DNA from: HGM04593 sp045634305
GTDB lineage: Bacteria; Bacteroidota; Bacteroidia; Bacteroidales; Bacteroidaceae
Direction of reading: 5' to 3'
NCBI GenBank assembly: GCA_045634305.1
Contig: JAZQZZ010000004.1
Location: 1 to 64,000 of the forward strand
Length of the DNA stretch: 64,000 nt
Each line of letters opens with the position of its first letter. Within the stretch, counting starts at the first letter, position 1. Positions 1-9,873 of this stretch are shown here, piece after piece. Under the pieces are notes generated by a model. That model saw nothing but the letters and a program-made list of their open reading frames with translations, was not told the DNA's origin and searched no databases. Made by a program: the position numbers and the translations under genes.

Positions 1-2
1 CC

Positions 3-3000
3 CGCTACGATGCTACCTGGAAGGAGAAGAGCGAGATATATGACTATGAGGGATATGTGGAATACTGTAAAGGTCGCGACTATAGCGAGTACTACAACCA
101 TCATGGCTTGGCTTTCGGTGTGGGTGGCAACTCATACATGTATGGTTCATGGGACCACTGCGGATACCACCGCAACACGACTCCCAGCATCCTCACACAA
201 ATCGCTACCGAAGCTGGCCCTACATGGGGACCCGCTCATGAGATTGGTCACCAGCATCAGGGGCTTCTTAACCTTAATGGTCTCACCGAGGTGACAAATA
301 ACCTTTTCTCAAATATCGCCTTGTGGTACAAAGGTATGTCTACATCGCGCTATAATGGCAATGATGGTTCTCTGGAGAAGGTGTTGGAGGCTTTTAATAC
401 CAATGGTAGTGATACATATACCAACAACATCTGGGCTCTTACTCACTTATACTACCGTTTGTGGCTCTATTATCATCTGGCTGGCAACAATACACAGTTT
501 TATCCCCGTCTTTTCGAGCTCTTGCGTCACGAACCTATGACCGGTGGCTACAATGTGTCGGGTGATGTATCAACACTGCACTTCTACAAGCTTGCTTGCC
601 AAGCTGCCGGTGAGGACTTGACAGAGTTCTTCCGTGTACACGGTTACTTCGCGGTAATGGAAAACCGCTTAGTGGGCGACTACAGCAATTCTGTCTATAA
701 CACCACTCAGGAGATGATAGACGAGGTTATCGCCGAGGTTAAAAATATGGGTTATAGAGAGAACCTGGCGGTAATATTCATAAACGATGATGATGAAACT
801 GCCAACTATGTTCAGCATGACGGACAGACAAAGCGTGAAATATATGGCGAGACAAAACCGAACTCCGATTTCGGTTCCGTAAGCGATTTTATTTCCGGTA
901 ATATCCCAGTTGAGACAGCCTATACGGCAACCATTTCGGCCGACGGTACGGTTACCATGAGTGGTGGTGCCGGTGGTGTCGGTTTCCTTGTTCTCAATGA
1001 GAAAGGCGAGGTTGTGTCGTTCAGCAACAAGTCTACTTTTGCATTGGGTGATGAGGCGATGGAGACGATTGTTTCGGGCAAGGCAACAATCAAATCGGTT
1101 GATTCAAATAATAATGTGGTTGAAGCCGATGTGGACATTACAGCATTGCAAAGAGGTGTTCTTGGTGCGTTGATTGCAAAAGCACAACCGATTGTTGACA
1201 AAATAGATGAGACCTATACAAGAATAGGCTATTTCAAGGGTGCTGCTGTTGCCGACCTTAAAGATGTTCTTGCTTATGCCAAAGAGGTTTATGCCGGTTC
1301 ATCGGGCTACGAGGCGGCATATGATATCCTTTATGCCGAGTATCAGAAAGTATTGTATATGCCTGATGCAAAGATTACTATGGATTTGAATAGAAAATAT
1401 ATAATCACCAATAACGCTTATCCTACACGCAATATTGCAGTGGATGGAACAACTGTATACGCATTGGATGACCGGACAAGTGCTGCGCAGTGGTCATTGG
1501 TAGAGACGGGTACCGCAGATAGCTACTATCTGAAAAATTCAGATGGTTATTATTGTCCTGCTGTAGTGACAGGTGGTACTGGTGGAGATGCTACCAAAGA
1601 GATTGCCTCTGCCGGAGTGTACACTCTGAAGGAACTTGAACATGGTTTGTGGGCTATTATTGGAAAGAATGCACCATTGCATGCATCTAAAAGCCAAAGT
1701 TATAATATCGTAGGTTGGAGTTATGAAGCAGCTGCTTCTCAATGGTATATTACTGCAACGGAAACTGATGAGAAACTTGCCAATCTCTCAGAATTGCAGG
1801 CGCTCATAGCTAAGACTGAATTACTCCTTGACGAGGTTGCTGGCACTGTAACATATGCAAAGGGCGAGCCACTTCCTTTGCAGACAACAGCCGAGGGTAG
1901 TGCATACTATCTGTGGACAAATGCACAATCTGCAGCGGAGGGACCTATTGCAAATCTTGTGGATGGTGCAGCAAATAACCATTTTCACACCGACTATACT
2001 TCAGAACCACCATCAGGTTCTCACTATCTGGCTGTATATCTGGGCGAGGATAATACACTCTCAAACTTCACTTTCAGTCACACAACCCGTTCGGGAGCAA
2101 GCTCCGATTTCCCAAAGAGTGTAGATGTATATGGTAGCAATGACAATGTTACCTACAAATATATCGGTTCGGCATCGGGTATGCCACAGAGTGCCGGCAC
2201 TGCTTGGGAGTTTGATGGAGTGATGCTCTCGTCATATAAATATCTGCGTTTCAATTATCACGCGAACCGCGGCTATTGGCACATGGCCGAGTTTGATATA
2301 ACACCCGTCACAGGTTTTACAGCAACAGTCAACGATACATACAGTAGCACCGTTGAGGTTGATGAGGTTACTGCTGCAATGAATGCTTTGCACAATGGAA
2401 AGAGAACTGCAAACGGCATATCGCCGACAACCAGTGATGTCGAGGAGAAATTGCAGGCATTGCAAAGTGCTTATAACACTTTGTATAAAAAGTACAAGGC
2501 AACAATAGACGCCCGCAAGGCTACGCTTGCCGCATTGGTGACAGAAACCGAGACTCTTATAAATCAGGTGGGAAATATTACATTTGCACAGGAGAACAAA
2601 CTTACGTTGACTACAGAAAATCTCTATTGTAATGCTCCTTATATAGCGCAGAATAATAATGATTACAGTGCGGCGTATGTTGATAAGTTGACCGATGGCA
2701 GCAAGACTACTTTTCTGCATACAGACTATAGTGGAACTGTTGCTGCACCTCACTATCTGCGCGTGGATTTGGGAAGTGGCTCAACTACAACAAAGTTTAG
2801 ATTCAATTACAGTACACGCGATAATGGTAACAACTGCCCAACAACAATCGTTATCGAGGGTTGTGATAGTGCCGATGGTACATATACTACAATAACCACG
2901 CTTACAACCGCTGACGGTCTGCCAAACCCTGGACAGAACACTAATGGTGGTGTTGCGGCAGATTTTGAGTCTTCTGTCATTGAAATGAGCAAGGCTTATC

Positions 3001-3857
3001 GCTACATCCGTTTTACGGTAACAAAGACAGAGGGAAATGCAAATACATTCTTTGTTATGTCTGAGTTTGGTTTTGCAATTGTTGCAAATGAGGTGACAGT
3101 CTATGATGCATACAAGAGCTATCTTGCTGAGGAACTGTTGCTTACAACCATGTATGTGACAATTTCATCAAATGCAATGAGTACAAATGACCTTGTTACA
3201 AGTGTGCCGTTGCTTGATGAGCAGATTGCAGACCAACAGGCTGCCTATGATACACTTCGTGCTGTGGAACATGCTGCAAGCTCTCATACTCTTGTGGTGG
3301 GTGCTGCCGGTTATGCAACTTTGTATTTAGGAAACAATACTATTATCCCTGCGGGTGTTGAGGTGTATATAGTTTCTGCGGTCGGTGGTTCTTCTGTGAC
3401 ATTGACAAGGGTCAAGGATGTTCTCCCTGCATGCCAGGGTGTGATTGTCAAGGCTGCAGCCGGGGAGTATGATTTTATTCGCACAGCCGATGCTGCAACA
3501 TGCGATTTTGCTGACAACCTGTTAAAGGGTACACTTGTTGATACAAAAGTAGAAACACCTGCTTACGTGCTGGGTCTTGTGGAAGGTGAGGTGGGTTTCT
3601 ATAAGGCTGTAACAGCCGGTTATGCCGATGGTACATTCCTGAATAACGCCAACAAGGCATACTTGCCAATGAGCAATACAGATGGTGCTGCATCATACAG
3701 TTTCCGCTTTGGCGAAGGCACAACAGGTGTCGGCGAGGTGGAAGGTGAAAGCGGAAGTGTCAAAGGTGAAATCTATGACCTTACAGGTCGTCGCGTTGAG
3801 GCAGTCACTGCCCCCGGTATATACATTGTAGGTGGTAAAAAGATTTTGGTTAAGTAA
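3..3857 (+). CDS. M60-family (enhancin-like) secreted metallopeptidase, 5' truncated
   Basis: The frame is open from the left edge, so the N-terminus and signal peptide lie outside the window. A gluzincin zinc motif HEIGH is encoded at 237-251, with the third ligand Glu 13 residues later; this is the M60/enhancin pattern of enzymes that cleave mucin-type glycoproteins. After the catalytic part come a helical linker, a beta-trefoil-like segment (about 1380-1760), a discoidin-like F5/8C (CBM32-type) domain (about 1860-2320), a second helical linker, a second F5/8C domain (about 2590-3090), and a C-terminal beta domain ending in IYDLTGRRV...KKILVK. That ending resembles the type IX secretion sorting tail of Prevotella and relatives. 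It is inferred to be an exported, glycan-anchored mucinase. No neighbour in the window is co-transcribed with it. Family call is confident; substrate is inferred. Confidence 0.9.
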   Translation, partial: RYDATWKEKSEIYDYEGYVEYCKGRDYSEYYNHHGLAFGVGGNSYMYGSWDHCGYHRNTTPSILTQIATEAGPTWGPAHEIGHQHQGLLNLNGLTEVTNNLFSNIALWYKGMSTSRYNGNDGSLEKVLEAFNTNGSDTYTNNIWALTHLYYRLWLYYHLAGNNTQFYPRLFELLRHEPMTGGYNVSGDVSTLHFYKLACQAAGEDLTEFFRVHGYFAVMENRLVGDYSNSVYNTTQEMIDEVIAEVKNMGYRENLAVIFINDDDETANYVQHDGQTKREIYGETKPNSDFGSVSDFISGNIPVETAYTATISADGTVTMSGGAGGVGFLVLNEKGEVVSFSNKSTFALGDEAMETIVSGKATIKSVDSNNNVVEADVDITALQRGVLGALIAKAQPIVDKIDETYTRIGYFKGAAVADLKDVLAYAKEVYAGSSGYEAAYDILYAEYQKVLYMPDAKITMDLNRKYIITNNAYPTRNIAVDGTTVYALDDRTSAAQWSLVETGTADSYYLKNSDGYYCPAVVTGGTGGDATKEIASAGVYTLKELEHGLWAIIGKNAPLHASKSQSYNIVGWSYEAAASQWYITATETDEKLANLSELQALIAKTELLLDEVAGTVTYAKGEPLPLQTTAEGSAYYLWTNAQSAAEGPIANLVDGAANNHFHTDYTSEPPSGSHYLAVYLGEDNTLSNFTFSHTTRSGASSDFPKSVDVYGSNDNVTYKYIGSASGMPQSAGTAWEFDGVMLSSYKYLRFNYHANRGYWHMAEFDITPVTGFTATVNDTYSSTVEVDEVTAAMNALHNGKRTANGISPTTSDVEEKLQALQSAYNTLYKKYKATIDARKATLAALVTETETLINQVGNITFAQENKLTLTTENLYCNAPYIAQNNNDYSAAYVDKLTDGSKTTFLHTDYSGTVAAPHYLRVDLGSGSTTTKFRFNYSTRDNGNNCPTTIVIEGCDSADGTYTTITTLTTADGLPNPGQNTNGGVAADFESSVIEMSKAYRYIRFTVTKTEGNANTFFVMSEFGFAIVANEVTVYDAYKSYLAEELLLTTMYVTISSNAMSTNDLVTSVPLLDEQIADQQAAYDTLRAVEHAASSHTLVVGAAGYATLYLGNNTIIPAGVEVYIVSAVGGSSVTLTRVKDVLPACQGVIVKAAAGEYDFIRTADAATCDFADNLLKGTLVDTKVETPAYVLGLVEGEVGFYKAVTAGYADGTFLNNANKAYLPMSNTDGAASYSFRFGEGTTGVGEVEGESGSVKGEIYDLTGRRVEAVTAPGIYIVGGKKILVK

Positions 3858-3872
3858 GGTGATTGCCGTATA

Positions 3873-3923
3873 ATATTCAGAAAACGCCATCGGTTTGATA
3901 AGCCGATGGCGTTTTCTGAATAT
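3873..3923. terminator. Bidirectional terminator between M60 peptidase and ZIP transporter
   Basis: A perfect 21-bp inverted repeat (3873-3893 with 3903-3923) surrounds a 9-nt loop. It sits between two convergent genes and has A- and T-rich outer arms, so it can end transcription in both directions. Confidence 0.85.
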
Positions 3924-3932
3924 AAGCTTCCG

Positions 3933-4706
3933 TTAACCTATGCAGCTGTCAAGCAGCATCATCAGCATGAAACCGATAGCGAAGCCTATTGTTCCAATGT
4001 TACTGTGCTTGCCTTTCTGCGATGAGGGTATGAGCTCCTCCACGACCACATAGAGCATTGCGCCGGCTGCAAAGGCAAGTAGAATGGGCATGGCAGCACT
4101 GCTGCCCTTGAGTATGAACATTGTGGCAAGTGCCGCGATGGGCTCCACAAGTCCCGATGCTGCTCCCCAAACGAATGCCTTGCCGGGGCTTTTGCCTTCG
4201 TTGCGCAATGGAAGGGAAATTATGGCTCCTTCGGGAATGTTCTGTATTGCCATACCTATTGACAATGCCAGTGCTCCGGCAATGGTGAGGTCGGTATTGC
4301 CGCTAAGTACTCCACCAAAGACAACACCCACGGCCATGCCCTCTGGAATGTTGTGCAGTGCTACGGCAAGAATCATCTTTATCGAGCGGGGCAGGCGTGA
4401 ACGCGGTCCTTCGGGGCGCTTGTCGTCAATATGCTGGTGGGGAATGACGGTGTCCAGCAACAATAGAAAGCAGATGCCGGCTGCAAAACCGGCAAGTACA
4501 GGCCATGTGTTGCCTATGCCTTCGCCCACCTGCTGAAGCGCAGGTTGCAGCAGCGACCAGAAACTGGCTGCCACCATAACGCCCGATGCAAAACCGAGCA
4601 TCGCGCTGTTTGTACGCTCTGTTATTCCTTTGCGCAGCATGAACACGATTGATGCACCAAGCGCTGTCCCTAAGAAGGGAATTGTGAGGCCTATGATTGT
4701 TTCCAT
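3933..4706 (-). CDS. ZIP-family divalent metal transporter (GufA/ZupT-like)
   Basis: This 257-residue, strongly hydrophobic protein has about eight membrane segments and the paired ZIP signatures HNIPEG and QNIPEG in the metal-binding helices. The second motif starting with Gln is typical of the GufA-type branch. A His-containing loop (HQHIDD) lies between helices 3 and 4, as in other ZIPs. It should import zinc or related divalent metals across the inner membrane. It is a single-gene unit convergent with the upstream peptidase gene. No metal-responsive operator is recognisable upstream. Confidence 0.88.
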   Translation of the reverse strand: METIIGLTIPFLGTALGASIVFMLRKGITERTNSAMLGFASGVMVAASFWSLLQPALQQVGEGIGNTWPVLAGFAAGICFLLLLDTVIPHQHIDDKRPEGPRSRLPRSIKMILAVALHNIPEGMAVGVVFGGVLSGNTDLTIAGALALSIGMAIQNIPEGAIISLPLRNEGKSPGKAFVWGAASGLVEPIAALATMFILKGSSAAMPILLAFAAGAMLYVVVEELIPSSQKGKHSNIGTIGFAIGFMLMMLLDSCIG

Positions 4707-4833
4707 GATGATATTGTCTTGATTTGCGTTGCTAAGTTATAAAAAACAGTGCATAATTCTCCTGTTGTGGCAATAATCTTGCGTTAACAAAAAACAATTG
4801 TGCCTAAATTTTCTTTAATATAGTTTTTTTGTT

Positions 4834-4841
4834 TATTTTTG
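4834..4841 (+). promoter_or_regulatory. Bacteroidota -7 box for purL
   Basis: TATTTTTG matches the TAnnTTTG consensus of the Bacteroidota primary sigma factor. It lies about 100 bases before the chosen purL start and is preceded by an AT-rich tract. A -33 element is not clear. The surrounding 237-bp gap (4707-4943) holds no other recognisable gene. Confidence 0.5.
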
Positions 4842-4943
4842 TCTCATATTGTGCCTATGCTATTTATGGCGTTTACAGGGGTATGCTTGGAAATGTTCAT
4901 GATGGCAGGCATAGACAACTGTATAAAACAAAATATCATATAT

Positions 4944-7900
4944 ATGATTTACTTTTTCAGTACACAGGGTGGTTCTGTTATTGCTACCCAAACAAAGAAT
5001 GTTTTGACAGCCGAGGATGTTGAAAAACTCTGCTGGCTGTATGGTGAGGCAACTTTGCTCGAGGGCGAGAAGGTCGAAGGTTTTTACGTCGGTCCACGCC
5101 GTGAAATGATTACTCCTTGGAGTACAAATGCTGTGGAGATTACCCAGAATATGGGTCTTTGCGGCATTCAGCGCATTGAGGAGTATTTCGAAGTAGAGAA
5201 CGAGGATGCAGAGTATGACCCCATGCTGCAGCGCATGTACCGTGGTCTTGACCAGGAAATCTTTACCGTTGACATTGAACCGAAACCAATCGAGTTCATT
5301 GAGGATTTGGAAAGCTACAACGAGCAGGAGGGTCTTGCCCTTTCAAAGGAAGAAATTGATTACCTGCATCGTGTTGAAGGCGAACTTGGCCGCAAACTCA
5401 CCGACAGCGAGGTTTTCGGCTTCGCGCAGATCAACTCGGAGCACTGCCGCCACAAGATTTTCGGTGGTACGTTCATCATTGACGGCGAGGAGATGCCATC
5501 GTCGCTCTTTGCAATGATCAAGCGCACAACAAACGAGAACCGCAACAGCATCATCTCTGCTTATAAGGACAACGTTGCTTTCTCGCAGGGTCCTGTTGTT
5601 GAGCAGTTCGCTCCCGCCGATCACTCTATCCCCGACTATTTCGTAATCAAGGATATCGAGACTGTAATTTCGCTTAAGGCCGAGACTCACAACTTCCCGA
5701 CAACCGTTGAGCCTTTCAACGGCGCATCAACAGGTACCGGTGGTGAAATCCGCGACCGTATGGGTGGTGGTAAGGGTTCATGGCCAATTGCCGGTACTGC
5801 AGTCTACATGACATCATATCCACGTACATATAGCGACCGCAAGTGGGAGGAACTTCTCCCCGTGCGCAACTGGTTGTACCAGACTCCCGAGCAGATTCTG
5901 ACAAAGGCATCAAACGGTGCATCGGACTTCGGTAACAAGTTCGGTCAGCCGCTTATCTGCGGTTCAGTGCTTACATTTGAACATGCCGAGAATAATGAGG
6001 TTTACGGCTATGACAAGGTTATCATGCTTGCCGGTGGTGTGGGTTACGGTACACGCCGCGACTGTCTCAAGGGTGCTCCCGAGCCAGGCAACAAGGTAAT
6101 CGTTATGGGTGGTGACAACTACCGCATCGGTCTTGGCGGCGGTTCTGTATCATCGGTTGATACCGGCCGTTACTCTTCTGGTATTGAGTTGAATGCTGTA
6201 CAGCGTGCCAATGCCGAGATGCAGAAGCGTGCATACAACGTTGTCCGTGCACTCTGTGAGGATGATACAAACCCTGTGGTTTCTATCCACGACCACGGTT
6301 CGGCAGGTCACGTGAACTGTTTGTCCGAACTTGTTGAGGAGTGCGGCGGTGTAATCAACATGGCAAACCTGCCTGTCGGTGACAGCACACTCTCGGCAAA
6401 GGAAATAATTGCCAACGAGTCACAGGAGCGCATGGGCTTGCTCATCAAGGAGGATGCCATCGAGTACGTACGCAAGGTTGCCGAGCGTGAGCGTGCTCCA
6501 ATGTACGTAGTAGGTGAGACAACAGGTGATGCCCGCTTCGCTTTTGAGCAGGCCGACGGTGTTCGTCCGTTCGACCTCTCAGTGAGCCAGATGTTCGGTT
6601 CTTCACCAAAGACATATATGGTTGACAAGACTGTTGAGCGTCACTACAAGGATGCTGAGTATGATGCCGAGAATATCGAGGAGTACTTGACCGATGTCCT
6701 GCGTCTTGAGGCTGTTGCTTGTAAGGATTGGTTGACAAATAAGGTAGACCGCTCCGTGACAGGTAAGATTGCACGTCAGCAGTGCCAGGGTGAAATACAG
6801 TTGCCACTCAGCGACTGCGGTGTGGTTACACTTGACTACCGTGGAAAGCAGGGTATTGCAACATCTATCGGTCACGCGCCACAGGCCGGTCTTGCCGATC
6901 CTGCAAAGGGTTCAGTGCTTGCAGTGTCAGAGGCTCTGACAAACATTGCCCTTGCTCCGCTTGCAAACGGCATCAAGAGTATTTCGCTCAGCGCCAACTG
7001 GATGTGGCCTTGCCGCTCACAGGAGGGTGAGGATGCGCGCCTCTACCGTGGTGTCGAAGCACTCAGTGATTTCTGCTGTGCACTCAAGATTAACGTACCA
7101 ACAGGTAAGGACTCTTTGTCAATGACACAGAAGTACCCCGACGGAACAAAGGTAATCAGCCCGGGAACAGTGATTGTTTCTGCCGGCGGTGAGGTCTCAG
7201 ATGTTCGCAAGGTGGTATCTCCTGTAATGGTCAACGAACCAAAGAGTGCTTTCTATCATATTGACTTCAGCTTCGACCACTTGCGTCTTGGCGGTTCTGC
7301 ATTTGCGCAGACACTCAACTGCATTGGTGACGATGTTCCGACAGTTGCCAACCCCGAGTATTTTGCCGAGGCATTCGACGCAGTGCAGAAACTTGTGAAT
7401 GCAGGCATTGTAATGGCCGGTCACGATATTTCGGCCGGTGGTCTCATCACCACACTGCTCGAGATGTGTTTCGCCAACACAACAGGCGGTATGGAAATCG
7501 ACCTCAACGGTGTTGTTGAAAAGGATATCGTAAAGCTGTTGTTTGCCGAGAACCCGGCGTTGGTAATCCAGGTTGCCGACAAGGACAAGTGCCGCATGCA
7601 GGAGATTCTTGACGAGGCGGGTATCTGCTTCGTGAAGATTGGTACTCCTTGCGAGAAACGCCACATTGCTGTTGCCAAGGACAAGCGCACACGCCTGTTC
7701 GATATCGACCACTACCGCGATGTATGGTACGACAGCTCATATCTCATGGATCTTAAGCAGAGCTTCAACGGCTGTGCAAGCGAACGACTTAAGAACTACA
7801 AGAACCAGCCTTTGCGTTTCCGCTTGCCTTCACGCTTCAGCGGTATGCTGAAGGATTACGGCATGTCGGCCGACCGTCGCGAGAAGTCGGGCGTTCGTGC

Positions 7901-8645
7901 GGCGATCATCCGCGAGAAGGGTACAAACGGCGAGCGTGAGATGGCATACGCAATGCACCTTGCAGGCTTCGATGTCAAGGATGTTACAATGACCGACCTT
8001 ATCAGCGGCCGTGAGACACTCGACGAGGTGAACTTCATCGTCTTCTGCGGTGGTTTCTCTAACTCCGACGTTCTTGGTTCTGCCAAGGGTTGGGCCGGTG
8101 GTTTCCTCTTCAATCCAAAGGCGAAGGCAGCTCTCGACCGCTTCTATCAGCGCGAGGATACATTGTCACTAGGTATCTGTAACGGTTGCCAGCTGATGAT
8201 GGAGCTTAACCTCATCAACCCCGAGTTCGAGGAGCGTGGCCGCATGTTGCACAATAACTCACACAAGTTCGAGTCATCGTTCGTGGGCGTGAATATTCCT
8301 GAGAACAACAGCGTTCTCTTCGGTTCGCTCTCTAACAGCCGTCTTGGTGTATGGGTTGCTCACGGCGAGGGTAAGTTCTCACTTCCATACGATGCCGAGA
8401 AGTACAATATCGTGGCGCAGTATGCATACGAGGGCTATCCTGCGAACCCCAACGGCTCAGATTACAATGTTGCAGCCCTTGCAAGTGCAAACGGCCGTCA
8501 CGTTGCAATGATGCCTCACCCTGAGCGTGCAATCTTCCCATGGCAGTGTGCTACATATCCGGCTAACCGTTTGGCTGATGATGTTACACCATGGATTGAG
8601 ATCTTCCGCAACGCATACAATTGGGTGGCAGAAAAGGTTAAGTAA
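4944..8645 (+). CDS. purL: Phosphoribosylformylglycinamidine synthase (single-chain PurL)
   Basis: This enzyme converts FGAR, glutamine and ATP to FGAM, the fourth step of purine synthesis. The large single-chain form is seen, with an N-terminal PurS-like region, two ATP-binding/AIRS-like repeats and a C-terminal glutaminase. The glutaminase nucleophile is Cys1079 in GICNGCQ, and the His1192/Glu1194 pair lies in PHPER. The frame extends upstream to 4839, but that region overlaps the promoter box. The ATG at 4944 gives 1233 residues beginning MIYFF, close to the family length in Bacteroides. It appears to be transcribed alone. The downstream palindromes may end its transcript. Confidence 0.97.
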   Translation: MIYFFSTQGGSVIATQTKNVLTAEDVEKLCWLYGEATLLEGEKVEGFYVGPRREMITPWSTNAVEITQNMGLCGIQRIEEYFEVENEDAEYDPMLQRMYRGLDQEIFTVDIEPKPIEFIEDLESYNEQEGLALSKEEIDYLHRVEGELGRKLTDSEVFGFAQINSEHCRHKIFGGTFIIDGEEMPSSLFAMIKRTTNENRNSIISAYKDNVAFSQGPVVEQFAPADHSIPDYFVIKDIETVISLKAETHNFPTTVEPFNGASTGTGGEIRDRMGGGKGSWPIAGTAVYMTSYPRTYSDRKWEELLPVRNWLYQTPEQILTKASNGASDFGNKFGQPLICGSVLTFEHAENNEVYGYDKVIMLAGGVGYGTRRDCLKGAPEPGNKVIVMGGDNYRIGLGGGSVSSVDTGRYSSGIELNAVQRANAEMQKRAYNVVRALCEDDTNPVVSIHDHGSAGHVNCLSELVEECGGVINMANLPVGDSTLSAKEIIANESQERMGLLIKEDAIEYVRKVAERERAPMYVVGETTGDARFAFEQADGVRPFDLSVSQMFGSSPKTYMVDKTVERHYKDAEYDAENIEEYLTDVLRLEAVACKDWLTNKVDRSVTGKIARQQCQGEIQLPLSDCGVVTLDYRGKQGIATSIGHAPQAGLADPAKGSVLAVSEALTNIALAPLANGIKSISLSANWMWPCRSQEGEDARLYRGVEALSDFCCALKINVPTGKDSLSMTQKYPDGTKVISPGTVIVSAGGEVSDVRKVVSPVMVNEPKSAFYHIDFSFDHLRLGGSAFAQTLNCIGDDVPTVANPEYFAEAFDAVQKLVNAGIVMAGHDISAGGLITTLLEMCFANTTGGMEIDLNGVVEKDIVKLLFAENPALVIQVADKDKCRMQEILDEAGICFVKIGTPCEKRHIAVAKDKRTRLFDIDHYRDVWYDSSYLMDLKQSFNGCASERLKNYKNQPLRFRLPSRFSGMLKDYGMSADRREKSGVRAAIIREKGTNGEREMAYAMHLAGFDVKDVTMTDLISGRETLDEVNFIVFCGGFSNSDVLGSAKGWAGGFLFNPKAKAALDRFYQREDTLSLGICNGCQLMMELNLINPEFEERGRMLHNNSHKFESSFVGVNIPENNSVLFGSLSNSRLGVWVAHGEGKFSLPYDAEKYNIVAQYAYEGYPANPNGSDYNVAALASANGRHVAMMPHPERAIFPWQCATYPANRLADDVTPWIEIFRNAYNWVAEKVK

Positions 8646-8660
8646 TAGAATAGAATTGTA

Positions 8661-8726
8661 GGGGCAGGGTCTGCCTGCCCTTCTATAAATAAATACATTC
8701 AGGGGCAGGCTATAGCCTGTCCCTGA
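8661..8726. repeat. Pair of GGGGCAGG palindromes (REP-like / terminator)
   Basis: Two adjacent palindromes are present. The first is GGGCAGG/CCTGCCC (8662-8680, 5-nt loop) followed by TTCT. The second, at 8699-8726, is a 28-bp near-perfect palindrome with a single mismatched pair. Both begin AGGGGCAGG-like. They lie between purL and chrA, so they may end the purL transcript, and they look like members of a dispersed palindromic family. A related GTAGGG hairpin lies near 58038. Confidence 0.6.
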
Positions 8727-8743
8727 GTCTTTGAACAGAACAT

Positions 8744-9289
8744 ATGCCAACCTCTCTTTTTAAACTCTTTACAACATTCTTCCGCATTGGGCTCTTTACC
8801 TTTGGCGGCGGATATGCCATGATACCGCTCATTGAGAGCGATGTGGTTGAACGTAACCGCTGGGTCGAGAAGAGCGATTTTGTGGATTTGCTTGCCGTGG
8901 CACAGTCGGCACCTGGCGTGTTTGCCGTCAATATGGCGGTATTCATAGGCTACAGGTTGCGCGGTGTGCCGGGTGCATTGGCTGCATCATTCGGCTGTGT
9001 GTTGCCTTCGGTGGTTATAATACTGCTCATAGCGCTCTTTTTCCGCCAGTTCCGCCACATCGAGGTGGTGAACAACGTTTTCAAAGGGTTGCGTCCTGCG
9101 GTGGTGGCACTCATTGCCGTGCCAGTGTTCAATGTAGCAAAGAGTGCAAAGGTGGGGTGGACAATGGCTTGGATTCCTGTATTGTCGGCACTGCTTATTG
9201 TGGCATTCGGCGTTTCGCCTATATATGTGATAATTGCAGCGGGCATCGCAGGGTTTGTATATGGCAAAGTGAAAGGGGGTGAGGTATGA
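8744..9289 (+). CDS. chrA: Short-chain chromate-transporter family protein, N-half type
   Basis: This 181-residue membrane protein belongs to the CHR family, which exports chromate in some bacteria. It carries the family start motif FRIGLFTFGGGYAMIPL and the later block SAPGVFAVNMAVFIGY. It is a single-domain (short-chain) member, about half the length of the fused ChrA protein, and its partner follows with a 4-bp ATGA overlap. Such paired short-chain members are expected to work together as antiparallel halves. Substrate is not certain; many CHR members have no tested role. Confidence 0.85.
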   Translation: MPTSLFKLFTTFFRIGLFTFGGGYAMIPLIESDVVERNRWVEKSDFVDLLAVAQSAPGVFAVNMAVFIGYRLRGVPGALAASFGCVLPSVVIILLIALFFRQFRHIEVVNNVFKGLRPAVVALIAVPVFNVAKSAKVGWTMAWIPVLSALLIVAFGVSPIYVIIAAGIAGFVYGKVKGGEV

Positions 9290-9867
9290 TATTCCTTGAA
9301 CTTTTCTATACCTTTTTAAAAATAGGTCTCTTCTCTTTCGGTGGAGGCTATGGCATGCTCTCTGTTATTCAGGGTGAGGTGGTTACGCGCCATGCATGGC
9401 TCACGGCTGCCGAGTTTACCGATATTGTGGCGGTTAGCCAGATGACACCGGGTCCCATTGGCATAAATTCGGCAACATATGTAGGCTATACGGCCGTGCT
9501 GAATGCGACGGGTAACGGTGGGTTGGCTGTGCTGGGCTCTTTGGCAGCATCGTTGGCGGTGATGCTTCCCTCGATTGTGCTCATGCTTATTGTGAGCCGT
9601 TTCTTCATGAAGTACAGCAAGCACAGGAATGTAGAGGCGGTCTTCCGTCTGTTGCGCCCTGCTGTGGTGGGCTTGATAGCTTCGGCTGCGCTGCTGCTGA
9701 TGACCGAGGAGAACTTCGGCTCGCCAACAGAGACCCCCTTGCAGTTCGGGGTGAGTGTTGCGCTGTTTGTGGCTGCATTCGTCGCAATGAAATTCTTCAA
9801 GGTAAGTCCAATTCTAATTCTTATCCTTGCCGGTGTGTTCGGCGGGGTGTTCTATGGGCTGGTATAA
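9286..9867 (+). CDS. Short-chain chromate-transporter family protein, C-half type
   Basis: This is the second member of the CHR pair, 193 residues, with its own LKIGLFSFGGGYGM start motif and the block QMTPGPIGINSATYVGY. Its start codon overlaps the stop of the first gene (ATGA), which implies translational coupling and equal expression. It is predicted to have about six membrane segments. The two halves are related but not identical, consistent with a heterodimer. The gene ends only 6 bp from the convergent acyltransferase gene. Confidence 0.85.
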   Translation: MIFLELFYTFLKIGLFSFGGGYGMLSVIQGEVVTRHAWLTAAEFTDIVAVSQMTPGPIGINSATYVGYTAVLNATGNGGLAVLGSLAASLAVMLPSIVLMLIVSRFFMKYSKHRNVEAVFRLLRPAVVGLIASAALLLMTEENFGSPTETPLQFGVSVALFVAAFVAMKFFKVSPILILILAGVFGGVFYGLV

Positions 9868-9873
9868 TAAAAC

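Noticed and set aside
2232..2753. 173-residue minus-strand frame inside the M60 peptidase gene
   Set aside because: It is a shadow of the coding strand, with no promoter, signal or family motif, and the plus strand encodes clear F5/8C domains there.
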